Shown: positions 27,974 to 37,063, numbered from the stretch's first letter. The stretch: 64,000 nucleotides of DNA from Vibrio parahaemolyticus (GCF_900460535.1 NZ_UHIL01000002.1:1674001-1738000), one strand, 5' to 3'. Program-made: numbers and translations. The notes: a model not told the origin generated them from the sequence alone.

Positions 27974-28000
27974 AAAAAGGCGCATTCCAGCGCCTTTTTT
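27974..28000 (+). terminator. rho-independent terminator of galE
   Basis: AAAAAGGCGC, loop ATTCCA, GCGCCTTTTTT, 20 bases after the stop. Confidence 0.88.
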
Positions 28001-28122
28001 GATCTAAATCGGAAAAAATCGTAAATTACTGGTTAAAAGGTAGCAACCAAATAGATAAGTGCTAAACTACCCATGACTCTTAATTTAGGTCGTAAATTTT
28101 CTTGTAGCTATTGGGGTAGTTC

Positions 28123-28197
28123 ATGGAGCTTGGTCTGATCATCGCATTCATCGTTGCAGCAGCAGTGATGGTGAAGAAAGAGATGGCAAAACAGTAA
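28123..28197 (+). CDS. 24-residue single-helix membrane microprotein
   Basis: The frame reads MELGLIIAFIVAAAVMVKKE then four more residues ending in Gln. An acidic residue, an uninterrupted hydrophobic helix of about 13 residues, and a lysine-rich C-terminus give a classic N-out/C-in or tail-positive micro-membrane protein. GGGGT sits about seven bases before the ATG. It has its own spacer after the galE terminator and is followed by an 11-bp inverted repeat and then a strong terminator, so it looks like an independent transcript. No function is known to me. Confidence 0.6.
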   Translation: MELGLIIAFIVAAAVMVKKEMAKQ

Positions 28198-28241
28198 GCT
28201 TTCATTTTTCATACTTTTCTTAACATTTTTAAAATGAAAGC
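28198..28241 (+). repeat. 11-bp inverted repeat after the microprotein
   Basis: GCTTTCATTTT (28198-28208) and AAAATGAAAGC (28231-28241) are perfect complements around a 22-base loop. They begin immediately after the microprotein stop codon. It could form a 3' mRNA stem ahead of the terminator. Confidence 0.55.
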
Positions 28242-28247
28242 CAATTA

Positions 28248-28279
28248 AAAAAGCCAGCATTAAGCTGGCTTTTGTGTTT
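28248..28279. terminator. bidirectional rho-independent terminator
   Basis: AAAAGCCAGC-ATTA-AGCTGGCTTTT with A and T runs on each side. It separates the microprotein gene from the convergent haem receptor gene. Confidence 0.88.
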
Positions 28280-28288
28280 TCGGAGGCT

Positions 28289-30370
28289 TTAGAACTCGTA
28301 TTTTGCTGTAATTGACCAGTTCCGCCCAGCTTGAGTCAGATCTTTGTTCTCTGTCTGAAGGTCACGCACATCATTCCAATTGTAGTACTCTTCATCTGTC
28401 ACGTTGAACAGACCTGCTCGCAACGTAAGATCTTTAATAGGTTTGTAGTACGCGGTGATATCTACAACCGTAGCAGCAGAGATAGGCAACACTTTATCGT
28501 CATTTATGTCGCTTTTATGTTTAGAAGCTGTGTAGTTAATGGTTAACGTGGTTCCCCAGTTTTGTTCTGAATCGTAATTAAAACCAGCGACAAGGTTCCA
28601 AGGGTTAACACTGTTTAGTGGATTATTGTTTCCATCTTCACCTTCAGTATACGCCGCTGCTACACGAGAGCTAAAGCCTTCGATTGGCATGAACTTGTTC
28701 CACGAAAGTTGGTTTGAAAACTCAATACCTTTAATTGTCGCTTTGCCTATATTCACGTACTGCTTAATCGCAGGGTCAGTCACTGGCGTCCCAGTGCCAG
28801 AGACGGTTTTACTTTCGATGAAGTTGTCGTAGTCGCTGTAGAAAACTGACACTTCACTGCTAGAAATGTCATTGTTATGTCGCCAACCAAACTCGTACGA
28901 AATGCTGTCTTCTGCTTTTAAATCAGGATTTGGCTTAAAAATGTAGCCATGCATTGGGTTACCGAAAGAGTAGTACAACTCCTGGAAATCTGGAGCACGG
29001 AAACCTTGGCTGATTTGCGCGAATAAACGATGTTGCTCATTAAGCTTATAAACAGAACCTAAGCGGCCTGTAAATGCAGAATCAGAGAACTTTTTGTAGT
29101 CGCTAGCCGCGTTACCACTTGGGTTGCTGCTTGTTTCGCCTGGATCGGTTTCAAATGCATCCCACCGTACGCCTGGAGTAATCGTAAAGTTACCTACCGT
29201 AATCTCGTCTTGTAAAAAGAGCCCGTAACGACGCTCACTCGCAGAAGGAATATAGAAAATTTCTTTGTTCGCGTTTGCACTGTTGTACTCTTTGTTGACG
29301 TTCTTAATGTCTTTATCACTAAAGGATGCACCGTACACAAAGTAATGCTCTGTACTACCAAGCGAGAGATATTTGTCAAACTGTGAGTCAAACTGGTAGC
29401 CTTCATCCTCGTAGATGTAGTCTTTACGTTGGATATTCTGACCTTTAACACGATCAGTAATGCCGTTTTCTTCTTTGTTAAGCCAATCTAGTTGCCAGGT
29501 AAGGGAGTCCGCTAGGGCCGTTTGCATCTCCCAAATATGTTTTATACCAACTTGATATTGCTCTGTTACATCTTCACTTGTTGCATTCGTATAACCGTTG
29601 TAAGACTGCTTTCCGTTGCCTTTGTTGCGAATATAATTCCCATTGAACTCAACACGATGTGCATCATTGACTTGGTACTGAAGTTTAACCAGTAAGTTGT
29701 TCGCTTCAGTACTTGCATCTGCTAGATCTCCAAAGTTATCCAGTTCATTGCCGTCGCGACGCGTATAGGCAACTAGAGATTCCAAATCGCCAGTTTTGTT
29801 CGCTAGTGCAACAGATTCACTGAGTGTATTGTCTTCGGAAGAGTAGTTGAACTTCGCATGGCCCCCAAAGTTACGACCCTTAAGGAAATCAGCCGGATCT
29901 TTGGTTTCAAATGCAACAATGCCACCAATTGCGTCAGAACCATGCAGAGACGATGCTGCACCTTTTACAATTTCAACCGCTTTTATTAGGTCGGTATCCA
30001 CGTTAACGCGAGCAGAGTTAATGAACGTATTCCCTGATTCGAACTGGTTACCTTGAGATACGCCGTCCACAAGAACCTTAATTCGGTTACCTTCGATACC
30101 ACGAATATTGATACTCTGGACACCTTGACGCGAGTTGGTCTTAACTGTGACTCCTGGCGTGTACTCAAAGAGATCATCTAAGCCAGTGACCATGCTTTCT
30201 TCGATGTTCTTATCAGTAACGACGGCAACAGAAGCAGCAGTGTCTTCGATTTGGCTATTAGTACGAGTCGCAGTCACGACCACTTCATTGAAGGTTGAAT
30301 GGTCTTCAGCGTAGGCACCTTGGGATAGTGCAATTAGAATAGAGGCTGATAAAATTGATTTATTATACAT
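28289..30370 (-). CDS. hupA: TonB-dependent haem/haemoglobin receptor, HupA/HutA type
   Basis: 693 residues from the ATG at 30370, the first Met before a good signal peptide (SILSASILIALSQGAYA). A TonB box-like FNEVVVTATRT follows, then a plug domain (about 40-150) and a 22-strand barrel. The FRAP (QGFRAP) and NPDL (KPNPDL) motifs with a His between them are the signature of haem/haemoglobin receptors. The C-terminus ends in Phe. A near-consensus Fur box is upstream and a divergent LysR gene matches HupR of V. vulnificus, which supports HupA rather than a generic HutA. Confidence 0.88.
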   Translation of the reverse strand: MYNKSILSASILIALSQGAYAEDHSTFNEVVVTATRTNSQIEDTAASVAVVTDKNIEESMVTGLDDLFEYTPGVTVKTNSRQGVQSINIRGIEGNRIKVLVDGVSQGNQFESGNTFINSARVNVDTDLIKAVEIVKGAASSLHGSDAIGGIVAFETKDPADFLKGRNFGGHAKFNYSSEDNTLSESVALANKTGDLESLVAYTRRDGNELDNFGDLADASTEANNLLVKLQYQVNDAHRVEFNGNYIRNKGNGKQSYNGYTNATSEDVTEQYQVGIKHIWEMQTALADSLTWQLDWLNKEENGITDRVKGQNIQRKDYIYEDEGYQFDSQFDKYLSLGSTEHYFVYGASFSDKDIKNVNKEYNSANANKEIFYIPSASERRYGLFLQDEITVGNFTITPGVRWDAFETDPGETSSNPSGNAASDYKKFSDSAFTGRLGSVYKLNEQHRLFAQISQGFRAPDFQELYYSFGNPMHGYIFKPNPDLKAEDSISYEFGWRHNNDISSSEVSVFYSDYDNFIESKTVSGTGTPVTDPAIKQYVNIGKATIKGIEFSNQLSWNKFMPIEGFSSRVAAAYTEGEDGNNNPLNSVNPWNLVAGFNYDSEQNWGTTLTINYTASKHKSDINDDKVLPISAATVVDITAYYKPIKDLTLRAGLFNVTDEEYYNWNDVRDLQTENKDLTQAGRNWSITAKYEF

Positions 30371-30433
30371 TGGTTTCAATACCTTAAATCCATAATAGGC
30401 AATAACAACGCGCAAATGCTAATGGATCTAAAT

Positions 30434-30458
30434 AATAATTACTATCATTATCATTTTA
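30434..30458 (-). promoter_or_regulatory. Fur box upstream of hupA
   Basis: On the minus strand AATGATAATGATAGTAATTA closely follows the GATAATGATAATCATTATC Fur consensus as overlapping hexamer repeats. It lies about 65-90 bases before the hupA start, consistent with iron repression. Confidence 0.8.
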
Positions 30459-30572
30459 ATATTTAAATTTTGATGTCGTCTATTCTTGAATGCTTGGCAT
30501 TTCTAGTCTTTATTTATCAGTGTGTTATATTGTTGAAAACGATTTCTGACAAATCTATCCAAATATCACAGC

Positions 30573-30588
30573 TGTGACTCACATCACA
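30573..30588. promoter_or_regulatory. CRP-cAMP site in the hupA-hupR spacer
   Basis: TGTGA-CTCACA-TCACA is a perfect match to both CRP half-sites with the required six-base spacer. It overlaps a 12-base palindrome TCACAGCTGTGA (30566-30577). It ends 14 bases before the hupR start, and lies about 200 bases from the hupA start. CRP activation of hupA is known in V. vulnificus. Confidence 0.7.
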
Positions 30589-30602
30589 CAAAGGGAGTTA
30601 TC

Positions 30603-31490
30603 GTGCAGAGCCCTATCACTTTAGAAGCGCTCCATATCTTGGATGCGATAGATCGCAGAGGCAGCTTTGCGGCAGCGGCAAATGAGCTCGATAGAGCACC
30701 ATCTTCACTGAGTTACCAAATCCAAAAGCTCGAACAAGATCTCGACATCAATATTTTTGACCGTTCAGGACACAAAGCGCTCTTTACGGAGGCGGGTAAG
30801 CTCATTTTGGAAAGAGGGCGTGCAATTCTGCAAGCGAGTGAAAAGTTAGTGAATGATGCGACTTTGCTTGCTAACGGTTGGGAGTTGGATATTACTGTTG
30901 CGTTTGATGGCATCATTCCAGTTTCAAACTTCTTTCCGATGGTGGATGCGCTGGCGGAAGTAAGCTCGACACGCATTAGGCTGCAAGAAGAAATTCTTGC
31001 AGGAAGCTGGGAATCTCTGAATACAGGAAGAGCCGATCTGCTTGTGTGCCCTTCGTTGGATACGTTACCGCAAGAAGTGAAAGCAGAGAAAATTGGCAAG
31101 ATGTCCATGATTTGGGTTGCGGCAACCGAGCATTACGTTCACAAACGCAGTGGCGAGTTTGATGATTCAGCAAGAGAGAAATACCGAATTATTGCCATTG
31201 CAGACACCGCGCGCGAACAGCCAGCACTTTCGATAAACATCATTCAAAAGCAACCTAGACTCACTGTTACTAACTTTACAGCAAAAGTAGAAGCATTAAC
31301 CGCAGGCTTAGGGATTGGTACCTTACCTAGACAAATCGCGCTACCGTTAATAGAAAAAGGCGTACTCAAACAAATTGAAGGCACAGAAGAACAGCCGATG
31401 GATATCATTCTAGCGTGGAGAAGAAACACCATGGGTGAAGCGAAATCTTGGTGCATTCAGTATCTGAAGAAGAATTGGAAACTAAAGTAA
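30603..31490 (+). CDS. hupR: LysR-family regulator, HupR type
   Basis: 295 residues starting with GTG five bases after GGGAG. An N-terminal winged helix (LHILDAIDRRGSFAAAANELDRAPSSLSYQIQKLEQDL, about 8-45) precedes a LysR substrate-binding domain. It is divergent from the haem receptor gene with a 232-base spacer carrying a Fur box and a CRP site. In V. vulnificus the LysR-type HupR activates hupA when haem is available; the same arrangement is the basis for the name here. It converges on pat through a long hairpin. Confidence 0.85.
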   Translation: MQSPITLEALHILDAIDRRGSFAAAANELDRAPSSLSYQIQKLEQDLDINIFDRSGHKALFTEAGKLILERGRAILQASEKLVNDATLLANGWELDITVAFDGIIPVSNFFPMVDALAEVSSTRIRLQEEILAGSWESLNTGRADLLVCPSLDTLPQEVKAEKIGKMSMIWVAATEHYVHKRSGEFDDSAREKYRIIAIADTAREQPALSINIIQKQPRLTVTNFTAKVEALTAGLGIGTLPRQIALPLIEKGVLKQIEGTEEQPMDIILAWRRNTMGEAKSWCIQYLKKNWKLK

Positions 31491-31504
31491 CAGCGTCACT
31501 TTTT

Positions 31505-31543
31505 ACTTCTTAGATTCAGATGAGTCTACTGAATCTAAGAAGT
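31505..31543. repeat. perfect 15-bp inverted repeat between hupR and pat
   Basis: ACTTCTTAGATTCAG (31505-31519) and CTGAATCTAAGAAGT (31529-31543) are exact complements around a nine-base loop. On neither strand is the stem followed by a T run. It lies between convergent genes and could act as a terminator or mRNA 3' stabiliser. Confidence 0.7.
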
Positions 31544-31576
31544 TGAGCGGTAAAAAGAGAGCACGCTCCTCACTCA

Positions 31577-34210
31577 TTAATTTAAAGGTAGCACCATATC
31601 TGCCGTACCATCAGCAAACTGGACATCAACTTCAAACCCCAAACGTTGAGCAAGCATCAGCATCCCTCGATTGGTAGGCATCGTCATACCTGACATTTGT
31701 TTCGTGCCTTTAATTTTGCAATAGCTGATGATCTTCTCCATCAAGATTTTTCCTAATCCTTTTCCTTTCAAATCTGAGCGAACCAAAATCGCAAATTCAG
31801 CATCACTATTGTCTGGCGTGATCAGCGCACGCGCGACACCAATGATCGAAGGTCCACTTTTATCGAATGCTACTGCGACAAAGGCCATCTCTCGGTCGTA
31901 GTCAATTTGAGTAAAATTAGCTAAAGCTTCGTGATTGAACTCACCAACCTCTGAGAAGAACCGTTTATAGAGATCTTCTTTAGATACACTATTGATGAAC
32001 TGAGCGTGGAGTGGCTCATCTTCAGGAAGAATTGGACGAAGAAGGATTGGTTGACCATCACGCAGTGTCACAGTTTCAACAAATTCAGCAGGGAAAGGGC
32101 GAATAGCCAGTCGTTTTTGCGCGTCACCTTCATATTTGCAAAGCGTCACATCAGCATCAAGTATGGTTAAGTCATCTCCAGACACCAGCACTGGATGGAT
32201 ATCCAGTCTTTGTATTTCAGGTAACTCAACCGCCATTTGCGAAATACGAACTAAGAATTTTGAAAGCTCAGTAATATCGAGCGCATCTTTGTGTTTCTGA
32301 AGACGGATCTTCCCGGACTTTAATGCAACCACGACTAAATAGCGTGCAAGCGTCATATTCAAAGGAGGAAGGGCGGCCACCGCATCTTGAGCGATGTTCC
32401 ATTCAGATCCACCTTGACCAAGTAAAATGACAGGCCCAAATACCTTGTCGACCGCGATACTGATTCGCAACTCCTCCGCGCTGCCAAGCTTCGCCATGCC
32501 TTGAACTAGCAGGCCGTGTACGTTTGCAGATGGGTAACTGAATTTGACGGTATCTAAAATCGATTGTGCAGCGTTAGAAACTTCTCGACTATTTCTCAAA
32601 TTAAGCGCCACGCCGTGTACGTCTGATTTGTGAGGAATATCAGGAGAGCGTAGCTTCACGGCGACAGGGTAGCCAATATTTTCTGCCATGTGAACTGCTT
32701 CGATTTCATCCGATGCTATCCAAGTAGGCAAAACATTAAAGCCAAAGAGCTTAAATAATGGGCTAGTTTGGTGTGTATCCAGTGTGACTGTGTTTTTATC
32801 CAGTAGTCGTTCATCTACCCATTCTTTTGCAGAATTTACGCTACCTGAGTGCAGCGGCTCTGCTGTTGTTGGCGTTTCCATCAACTGTTTCTGGTTTCGC
32901 CTGTATTCAACGAGGTGCATGTACGCAACGACCGCGCTTTCCGGCGTACGATAGGTAGGTATCCCCGCTTGAGTGAATGCCAGTCGAGCATCTCGAGATG
33001 TTTGTTCCCCAGACCAGTTAGTTAGGACATTAAAATGTTTATGTCGAGGGTGATTCTTGATGGCTTCAATAACCGCCAAAGCCGTTTCATAAGAATCAGA
33101 CACAGCAGAAGGACTGTGCATAATCAAAATCGCATCAGCACAATCATTATTCATTACCGCATTGATCGCATCTACGTAGCGTTTTTTCGTTGCATCTCCG
33201 GAAAGATCTATCGGATTAACACCCCGCCAGTTAGACGGCAAAATGGCTCTGAGCTGATCGGTTGTTACTTCGTCCAGAGTCGCTAAATTGCCACCTCGTT
33301 CAACTAGTGTATCGACTGCCATGACGGCAGGGCCTCCACCGTTAGTGATGATGGCTAAGCGTTCTCCACGCAACGGAACTGAGTGCGTCAGCGTCTCTAC
33401 CGCAGCAAATAACTCATGCGTATTGCTAACACGCAGCATACCCGTTCTTCGTATCGCAGAGTCATAAATTACATCGAGCGTATCGCCATCTTGCTGCTCG
33501 AACGTATTCATTTCTTTTGAACGACCAGCTTTCAACACCAATATACGACGATTGCGAGAAGCGGCGCGGGCTGCGGACATAAATCGTCGGGCATCTTGAA
33601 TGGAGTCGACATACAACAATATTGCTTCGGTATTACCATCCATACTCAAATAATCGAGCAAATCTGCAAAATCAATATCTTGTCCACGACCAATCGAGAT
33701 AAATGAAGAAAAACCGATATTTTTGTCGTTAGCCCAATCTAAAACCGTGGTACAAACGGCAGCCGATTGAGAGATAAAAGCAATCTTTCCCGGCTTTGCT
33801 GCGACAGGCGAAAACGTACAATTGAAATTATGCCAAGGTAAGATAATTCCAAGACTGTTTGGTCCAAGAACCCGAATATTAAGAGATGACAAATCTAGCG
33901 TTTGTGCATCATCAGAAATTACTATCGCGAATGGAGTACCACGCTCATCCAGCTCTGTGAGAAGTTGTTCATTTCGCGAAGCATTAGTACAGAGAATAGC
34001 GATATCCGGCGTATAGGGCAGGGAAGCAACATCGCGATAGGCAATGACGCCCGATACCGCTTTATACCTTGGGGTAACGGGCATGATTGCACCGTCAAAC
34101 CCACTTTGCAGAAGATTCCGCATAACGACTTGGCCTGCACGGAGTTCTTTTTGAGAGGCGCCAATTACCGCTACGGAACTAGGTTTAAAGAGCTTATGTA
34201 GTTTATTCAT
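31577..34210 (-). CDS. pat: bifunctional acyl-CoA synthetase-like/GNAT protein lysine acetyltransferase
   Basis: 877 residues, close to E. coli Pat/PatZ (YfiQ, 886). Order: CoA-binding domain (FKPSSVAVIGASQKELRAGQV), succinyl-CoA ligase-like domains, an ATP-grasp region (about 480-690) and a C-terminal GNAT domain with the acetyl-CoA loop RSDLKGKGLGKILMEKI (about 825-841). Pat acetylates Acs and other enzymes to inactivate them and is sensed through its ligase-like part. Single gene; the upstream spacer contains a 12-base palindrome GTTGATATCAAC (34254-34265). Confidence 0.92.
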   Translation of the reverse strand: MNKLHKLFKPSSVAVIGASQKELRAGQVVMRNLLQSGFDGAIMPVTPRYKAVSGVIAYRDVASLPYTPDIAILCTNASRNEQLLTELDERGTPFAIVISDDAQTLDLSSLNIRVLGPNSLGIILPWHNFNCTFSPVAAKPGKIAFISQSAAVCTTVLDWANDKNIGFSSFISIGRGQDIDFADLLDYLSMDGNTEAILLYVDSIQDARRFMSAARAASRNRRILVLKAGRSKEMNTFEQQDGDTLDVIYDSAIRRTGMLRVSNTHELFAAVETLTHSVPLRGERLAIITNGGGPAVMAVDTLVERGGNLATLDEVTTDQLRAILPSNWRGVNPIDLSGDATKKRYVDAINAVMNNDCADAILIMHSPSAVSDSYETALAVIEAIKNHPRHKHFNVLTNWSGEQTSRDARLAFTQAGIPTYRTPESAVVAYMHLVEYRRNQKQLMETPTTAEPLHSGSVNSAKEWVDERLLDKNTVTLDTHQTSPLFKLFGFNVLPTWIASDEIEAVHMAENIGYPVAVKLRSPDIPHKSDVHGVALNLRNSREVSNAAQSILDTVKFSYPSANVHGLLVQGMAKLGSAEELRISIAVDKVFGPVILLGQGGSEWNIAQDAVAALPPLNMTLARYLVVVALKSGKIRLQKHKDALDITELSKFLVRISQMAVELPEIQRLDIHPVLVSGDDLTILDADVTLCKYEGDAQKRLAIRPFPAEFVETVTLRDGQPILLRPILPEDEPLHAQFINSVSKEDLYKRFFSEVGEFNHEALANFTQIDYDREMAFVAVAFDKSGPSIIGVARALITPDNSDAEFAILVRSDLKGKGLGKILMEKIISYCKIKGTKQMSGMTMPTNRGMLMLAQRLGFEVDVQFADGTADMVLPLN

Positions 34211-34452
34211 GTGAACTCCTGCGGCTTGTCGCGGCTTACTTGCAATCTGCTACGTTGATATCAACAATCATAAACGAATAAATAGGCCAGAAAACATAAA
34301 CGAACCGGACATTGAAGCAAATCTATACAGTGCTTGTAGAGTTTGTGTTACTCATCACATCAAATTCGCAGATTATTGTATTTGATGCTTGATAAACGGG
34401 CCTGCTATCGGCATGATTTATCGTAATATTTATCCAGAGCGTTTGTTACTTC

Positions 34453-35022
34453 ATGAAAAAAATCGCAATCATTGGCTTATCAGTCCTTCTTTCAGCTTGT
34501 GTTTCGGAAACTTACATCACAGATGTCACCTCCGAAAGCTACCGAGAAGACTACAAATCAGACGCAGTCTCTAAGCCTATAATGGCATCTGAAAGTGCAG
34601 TTGTAGAACAAGACGTTAAGCCTGAAGTCGTGAAAATGACGGCAAAGCCTGAAGAGAAAAAAGTGGTGAAACTCACACCAAAAGAGCAGGTAAAACCCGT
34701 TAAAATCGTCCCTCCGAGCAAGAAGCAAGCAGGTATTCAACGATTCGGTTACACCATCCAAGTAGTCGCCGTCGGTAGCCAAGCTAAAGTTGATCAATTT
34801 GCAAACAAACTGCCTCAAAATGGTCAGCCGATTTGGGAGAATTACAAAGTCGTCAACGGCACAAAGTGGTTCTCGGTTCTTTACGGTGACTACGCAACAA
34901 GCGCCGAAGCTCAACAAGCGATTTCAACGCTTCCAACTCAATTCCAACAGTTGAAGCCTTTTGTTAAAAGCATTGACGCAATTAAGAACTCATCATTTCC
35001 AACGCTTAACAAACTCAACTAA
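34453..35022 (+). CDS. SPOR-domain lipoprotein
   Basis: 189 residues. A lipoprotein signal ends LLSACVSE (Cys about residue 16). A charged Lys/Glu/Pro-rich linker follows (about 35-95), and the C-terminal about 80 residues form a SPOR domain (RFGYTIQVVAVGSQAKVDQFANKL to FVKSI). SPOR domains bind denuded septal peptidoglycan glycans, so it may sit on the outer membrane and reach the septal wall. It is followed by a strong terminator and stands alone. The ddl gene downstream also concerns the cell wall, but separate transcription is likely. Confidence 0.86.
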   Translation: MKKIAIIGLSVLLSACVSETYITDVTSESYREDYKSDAVSKPIMASESAVVEQDVKPEVVKMTAKPEEKKVVKLTPKEQVKPVKIVPPSKKQAGIQRFGYTIQVVAVGSQAKVDQFANKLPQNGQPIWENYKVVNGTKWFSVLYGDYATSAEAQQAISTLPTQFQQLKPFVKSIDAIKNSSFPTLNKLN

Positions 35023-35030
35023 TCAAACCA

Positions 35031-35059
35031 AAATAAGGGAGCAATACGCTCCCTTATTT
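35031..35059 (+). terminator. rho-independent terminator
   Basis: A perfect 12-base stem AAATAAGGGAGC / GCTCCCTTATTT with a five-base loop after the SPOR gene. Confidence 0.88.
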
Positions 35060-35173
35060 CTTTGGTCAAATCCTATTCGAACAGAATTCCTCACACTAAA
35101 ATAACTGTACGTTACACCTCAAAGGTTTATCATATTAACTAGTATCTTTTGTAGGTCACGGAAAGATTGATTC

Positions 35174-36163
35174 ATGATTAAAAATATTCTTCTATTATGC
35201 GGCGGCGGCTCTTCTGAACACGAAATTTCACTGTTGTCGGCTAACTTTGTTGAACAACAACTCAACCTAATTCAGAACGTCAAAGTCACTCGCGTAGAAA
35301 TAAAAAATGAAGGTTGGGTTACAGATCAAGGCGAATTGGTTTACCTTGATTTAAACACCAAACAATTGTGCTCGAATGAGTCCAATCAAACGATCGACTT
35401 TATTGTGCCTTGTATTCACGGCTTTCCCGGCGAGACTGGTGACATTCAATCACTATTCGAAATTGCCGGTATCCCATACTTAGGATGTGGACCAGAAGCA
35501 AGCAGCAACAGTTTCAATAAAATCACATCAAAACTTTGGTACGACGCTTTAGACATTCCAAATACACCTTACTTATTCCTAACTCGCAATGATGAACACG
35601 CTCACAGACAAGCTGAACAAGCCTTTGAAAAGTGGGGAAAAGTGTTTGTTAAAGCTGCACGTCAGGGCTCGTCTGTTGGGTGTTACAGTGTAGCGGAAAA
35701 ACAAGCTATCGCTAAAGCAGTAAACGATGCGTTTGGTTATTCAGATCAAGTACTTGTAGAGAAAGCGGTAAAACCTCGTGAGTTAGAAGTCGCAGCTTAT
35801 GAAATGAACGGTGAACTGCACATCACTAAGCCAGGTGAAGTGATCGCACCCGATGGTGCATTTTACTCATACGATGAAAAATACAGCAGTTCAAGCCATT
35901 CATTAACAGAAGTAGAAGCGAAGAACCTGACTCAAGAACAGATCGATAAGATTCGTCATGCGTCAGAAACCGTATTCAAACAAATGAACCTTCGTCATTT
36001 GTCTCGCATCGACTTTTTCCTTACGGAAGATAACGAAATTTACTTGAATGAAGTGAATACATTCCCAGGAATGACGCCAATTTCAATGTTCCCAAAAATG
36101 CTTCAAAACAATGGTCACAAGTTCCATGAGTTTCTTGAAGATTGTATTAATAGTGCAAAGTGA
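35174..36163 (+). CDS. ddl: D-alanine-D-alanine ligase
   Basis: 329 residues. N-terminal LLCGGGSSEHEISLLSANFV, ATP-grasp loop KAARQGSSVGCYSV, and metal-binding LSRIDFFLTEDNEIYLNEVNTFPGMT are all family hallmarks. It ligates two D-Ala for peptidoglycan. It shares the chromosomal order ddl-DUF3319-yciH, which from memory also occurs on V. cholerae chromosome 2. There is a 128-base spacer to the next gene. Confidence 0.95.
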   Translation: MIKNILLLCGGGSSEHEISLLSANFVEQQLNLIQNVKVTRVEIKNEGWVTDQGELVYLDLNTKQLCSNESNQTIDFIVPCIHGFPGETGDIQSLFEIAGIPYLGCGPEASSNSFNKITSKLWYDALDIPNTPYLFLTRNDEHAHRQAEQAFEKWGKVFVKAARQGSSVGCYSVAEKQAIAKAVNDAFGYSDQVLVEKAVKPRELEVAAYEMNGELHITKPGEVIAPDGAFYSYDEKYSSSSHSLTEVEAKNLTQEQIDKIRHASETVFKQMNLRHLSRIDFFLTEDNEIYLNEVNTFPGMTPISMFPKMLQNNGHKFHEFLEDCINSAK

Positions 36164-36291
36164 TTAACGTTCACGCGATACGTTTTGTGTTAGAAATAGT
36201 TGAATAGAGCACGGTTTGTTCAAGCGATATTTGAATAATGCTCAGTAGCAATTATGATTGTATTAACGCATTAAACAGATGATTCAGTGGT

Positions 36292-36681
36292 ATGGCAATT
36301 TCAAATTATAGAGGTTTTAACCTGCAGTCAGGCGGACCCGATGGCAGTATTTGGAAGGTTAAAATCAAAAACCACGTTTTACAAGGCAGTTTGACGGCGG
36401 TGAAAAAGAGCATTGATTGGTGGTGTGACACAGCATCAATCATTGACCCGAAAGAATTCGCGTCTCTTGGACAAAGAGCACACCCAACAGGTGGTGTTCA
36501 ATCAGAAGTTTTTAACGGCTATACCATTAAAAACGACACTGGTGAACCAAACGGTTGGTACTGTATGTTTAATGGTAAACTCATTAAAGGTGGCAAAGCT
36601 GCTATTCAACGACACATCGAAGCTTATTTAGTTGCAAAGCAGAAAGCGATGCAAGCACAGGCACAACAGCAAAAGAAATAA
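36292..36681 (+). CDS. DUF3319-type small protein with two internal repeats
   Basis: 129 residues made of two related units: IsnYRGFNLQSGGPDGSIWKVKIKNHVLQGSLTAVKKSID (about 3-42) and FNGYTIKNDTGEPNGWYCMFNGKLIKGGKAAIQRHIEAY (about 70-108), each with a beta-hairpin and a Lys-rich helix. A Gln-rich tail follows. This is the DUF3319 family from memory; no function known. It ends four bases before the yciH start, so the two are co-translated. Confidence 0.78.
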   Translation: MAISNYRGFNLQSGGPDGSIWKVKIKNHVLQGSLTAVKKSIDWWCDTASIIDPKEFASLGQRAHPTGGVQSEVFNGYTIKNDTGEPNGWYCMFNGKLIKGGKAAIQRHIEAYLVAKQKAMQAQAQQQKK

Positions 36682-36685
36682 CAGA

Positions 36686-36997
36686 ATGACCCTGGTATAT
36701 TCAACAGAAACCGGACGCATTAAACCGGAAGAAGAAAAAGTAGCTCGTCCTAAAGGCGACGGTATTGTTCGTATTCAACGCCAAACCAAAGGCCGTAAAG
36801 GCAAAGGCGTTTGTATCGTTTCAGGATTAGACCTAGACGACGCGCCTTTGAAACTGCTCGCTGCAGAGCTTAAAAAAGTATGCGGTTGTGGCGGTTCAGT
36901 CAAAGATGGCACCATCGAAATTCAAGGTGACGCAAGAGATAAGATCAAAACACACCTTGAAAAGAAAGGCATGACAGTAAAACTAGCCGGTGGCTAA
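36686..36997 (+). CDS. yciH: YciH-type SUI1/eIF1-like translation factor
   Basis: 103 residues from the ATG at 36686; an earlier ATG in this frame lies inside the upstream gene and lacks a ribosome-binding site. SUI1 fold features: VRIQRQTKGRKGKGVCIVSGLDLDDAPLKLLAAELKKVCGCGGSVKDGTIEIQGD. E. coli YciH acts as a stress-time inhibitor and fidelity factor of translation initiation. Probably transcribed with the DUF3319 gene and followed by a strong terminator. Confidence 0.93.
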   Translation: MTLVYSTETGRIKPEEEKVARPKGDGIVRIQRQTKGRKGKGVCIVSGLDLDDAPLKLLAAELKKVCGCGGSVKDGTIEIQGDARDKIKTHLEKKGMTVKLAGG

Positions 36998-37026
36998 ATT
37001 CCTGACGTTCAAATCTCAGATAAACT

Positions 37027-37060
37027 AAAAATGGCGTCTATATGATTAGACGCCATTTTT
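37027..37060 (+). terminator. rho-independent terminator of yciH
   Basis: A perfect 14-base stem AAAAATGGCGTCTA / TAGACGCCATTTTT with a six-base loop. Confidence 0.92.
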
Positions 37061-37063
37061 ATT

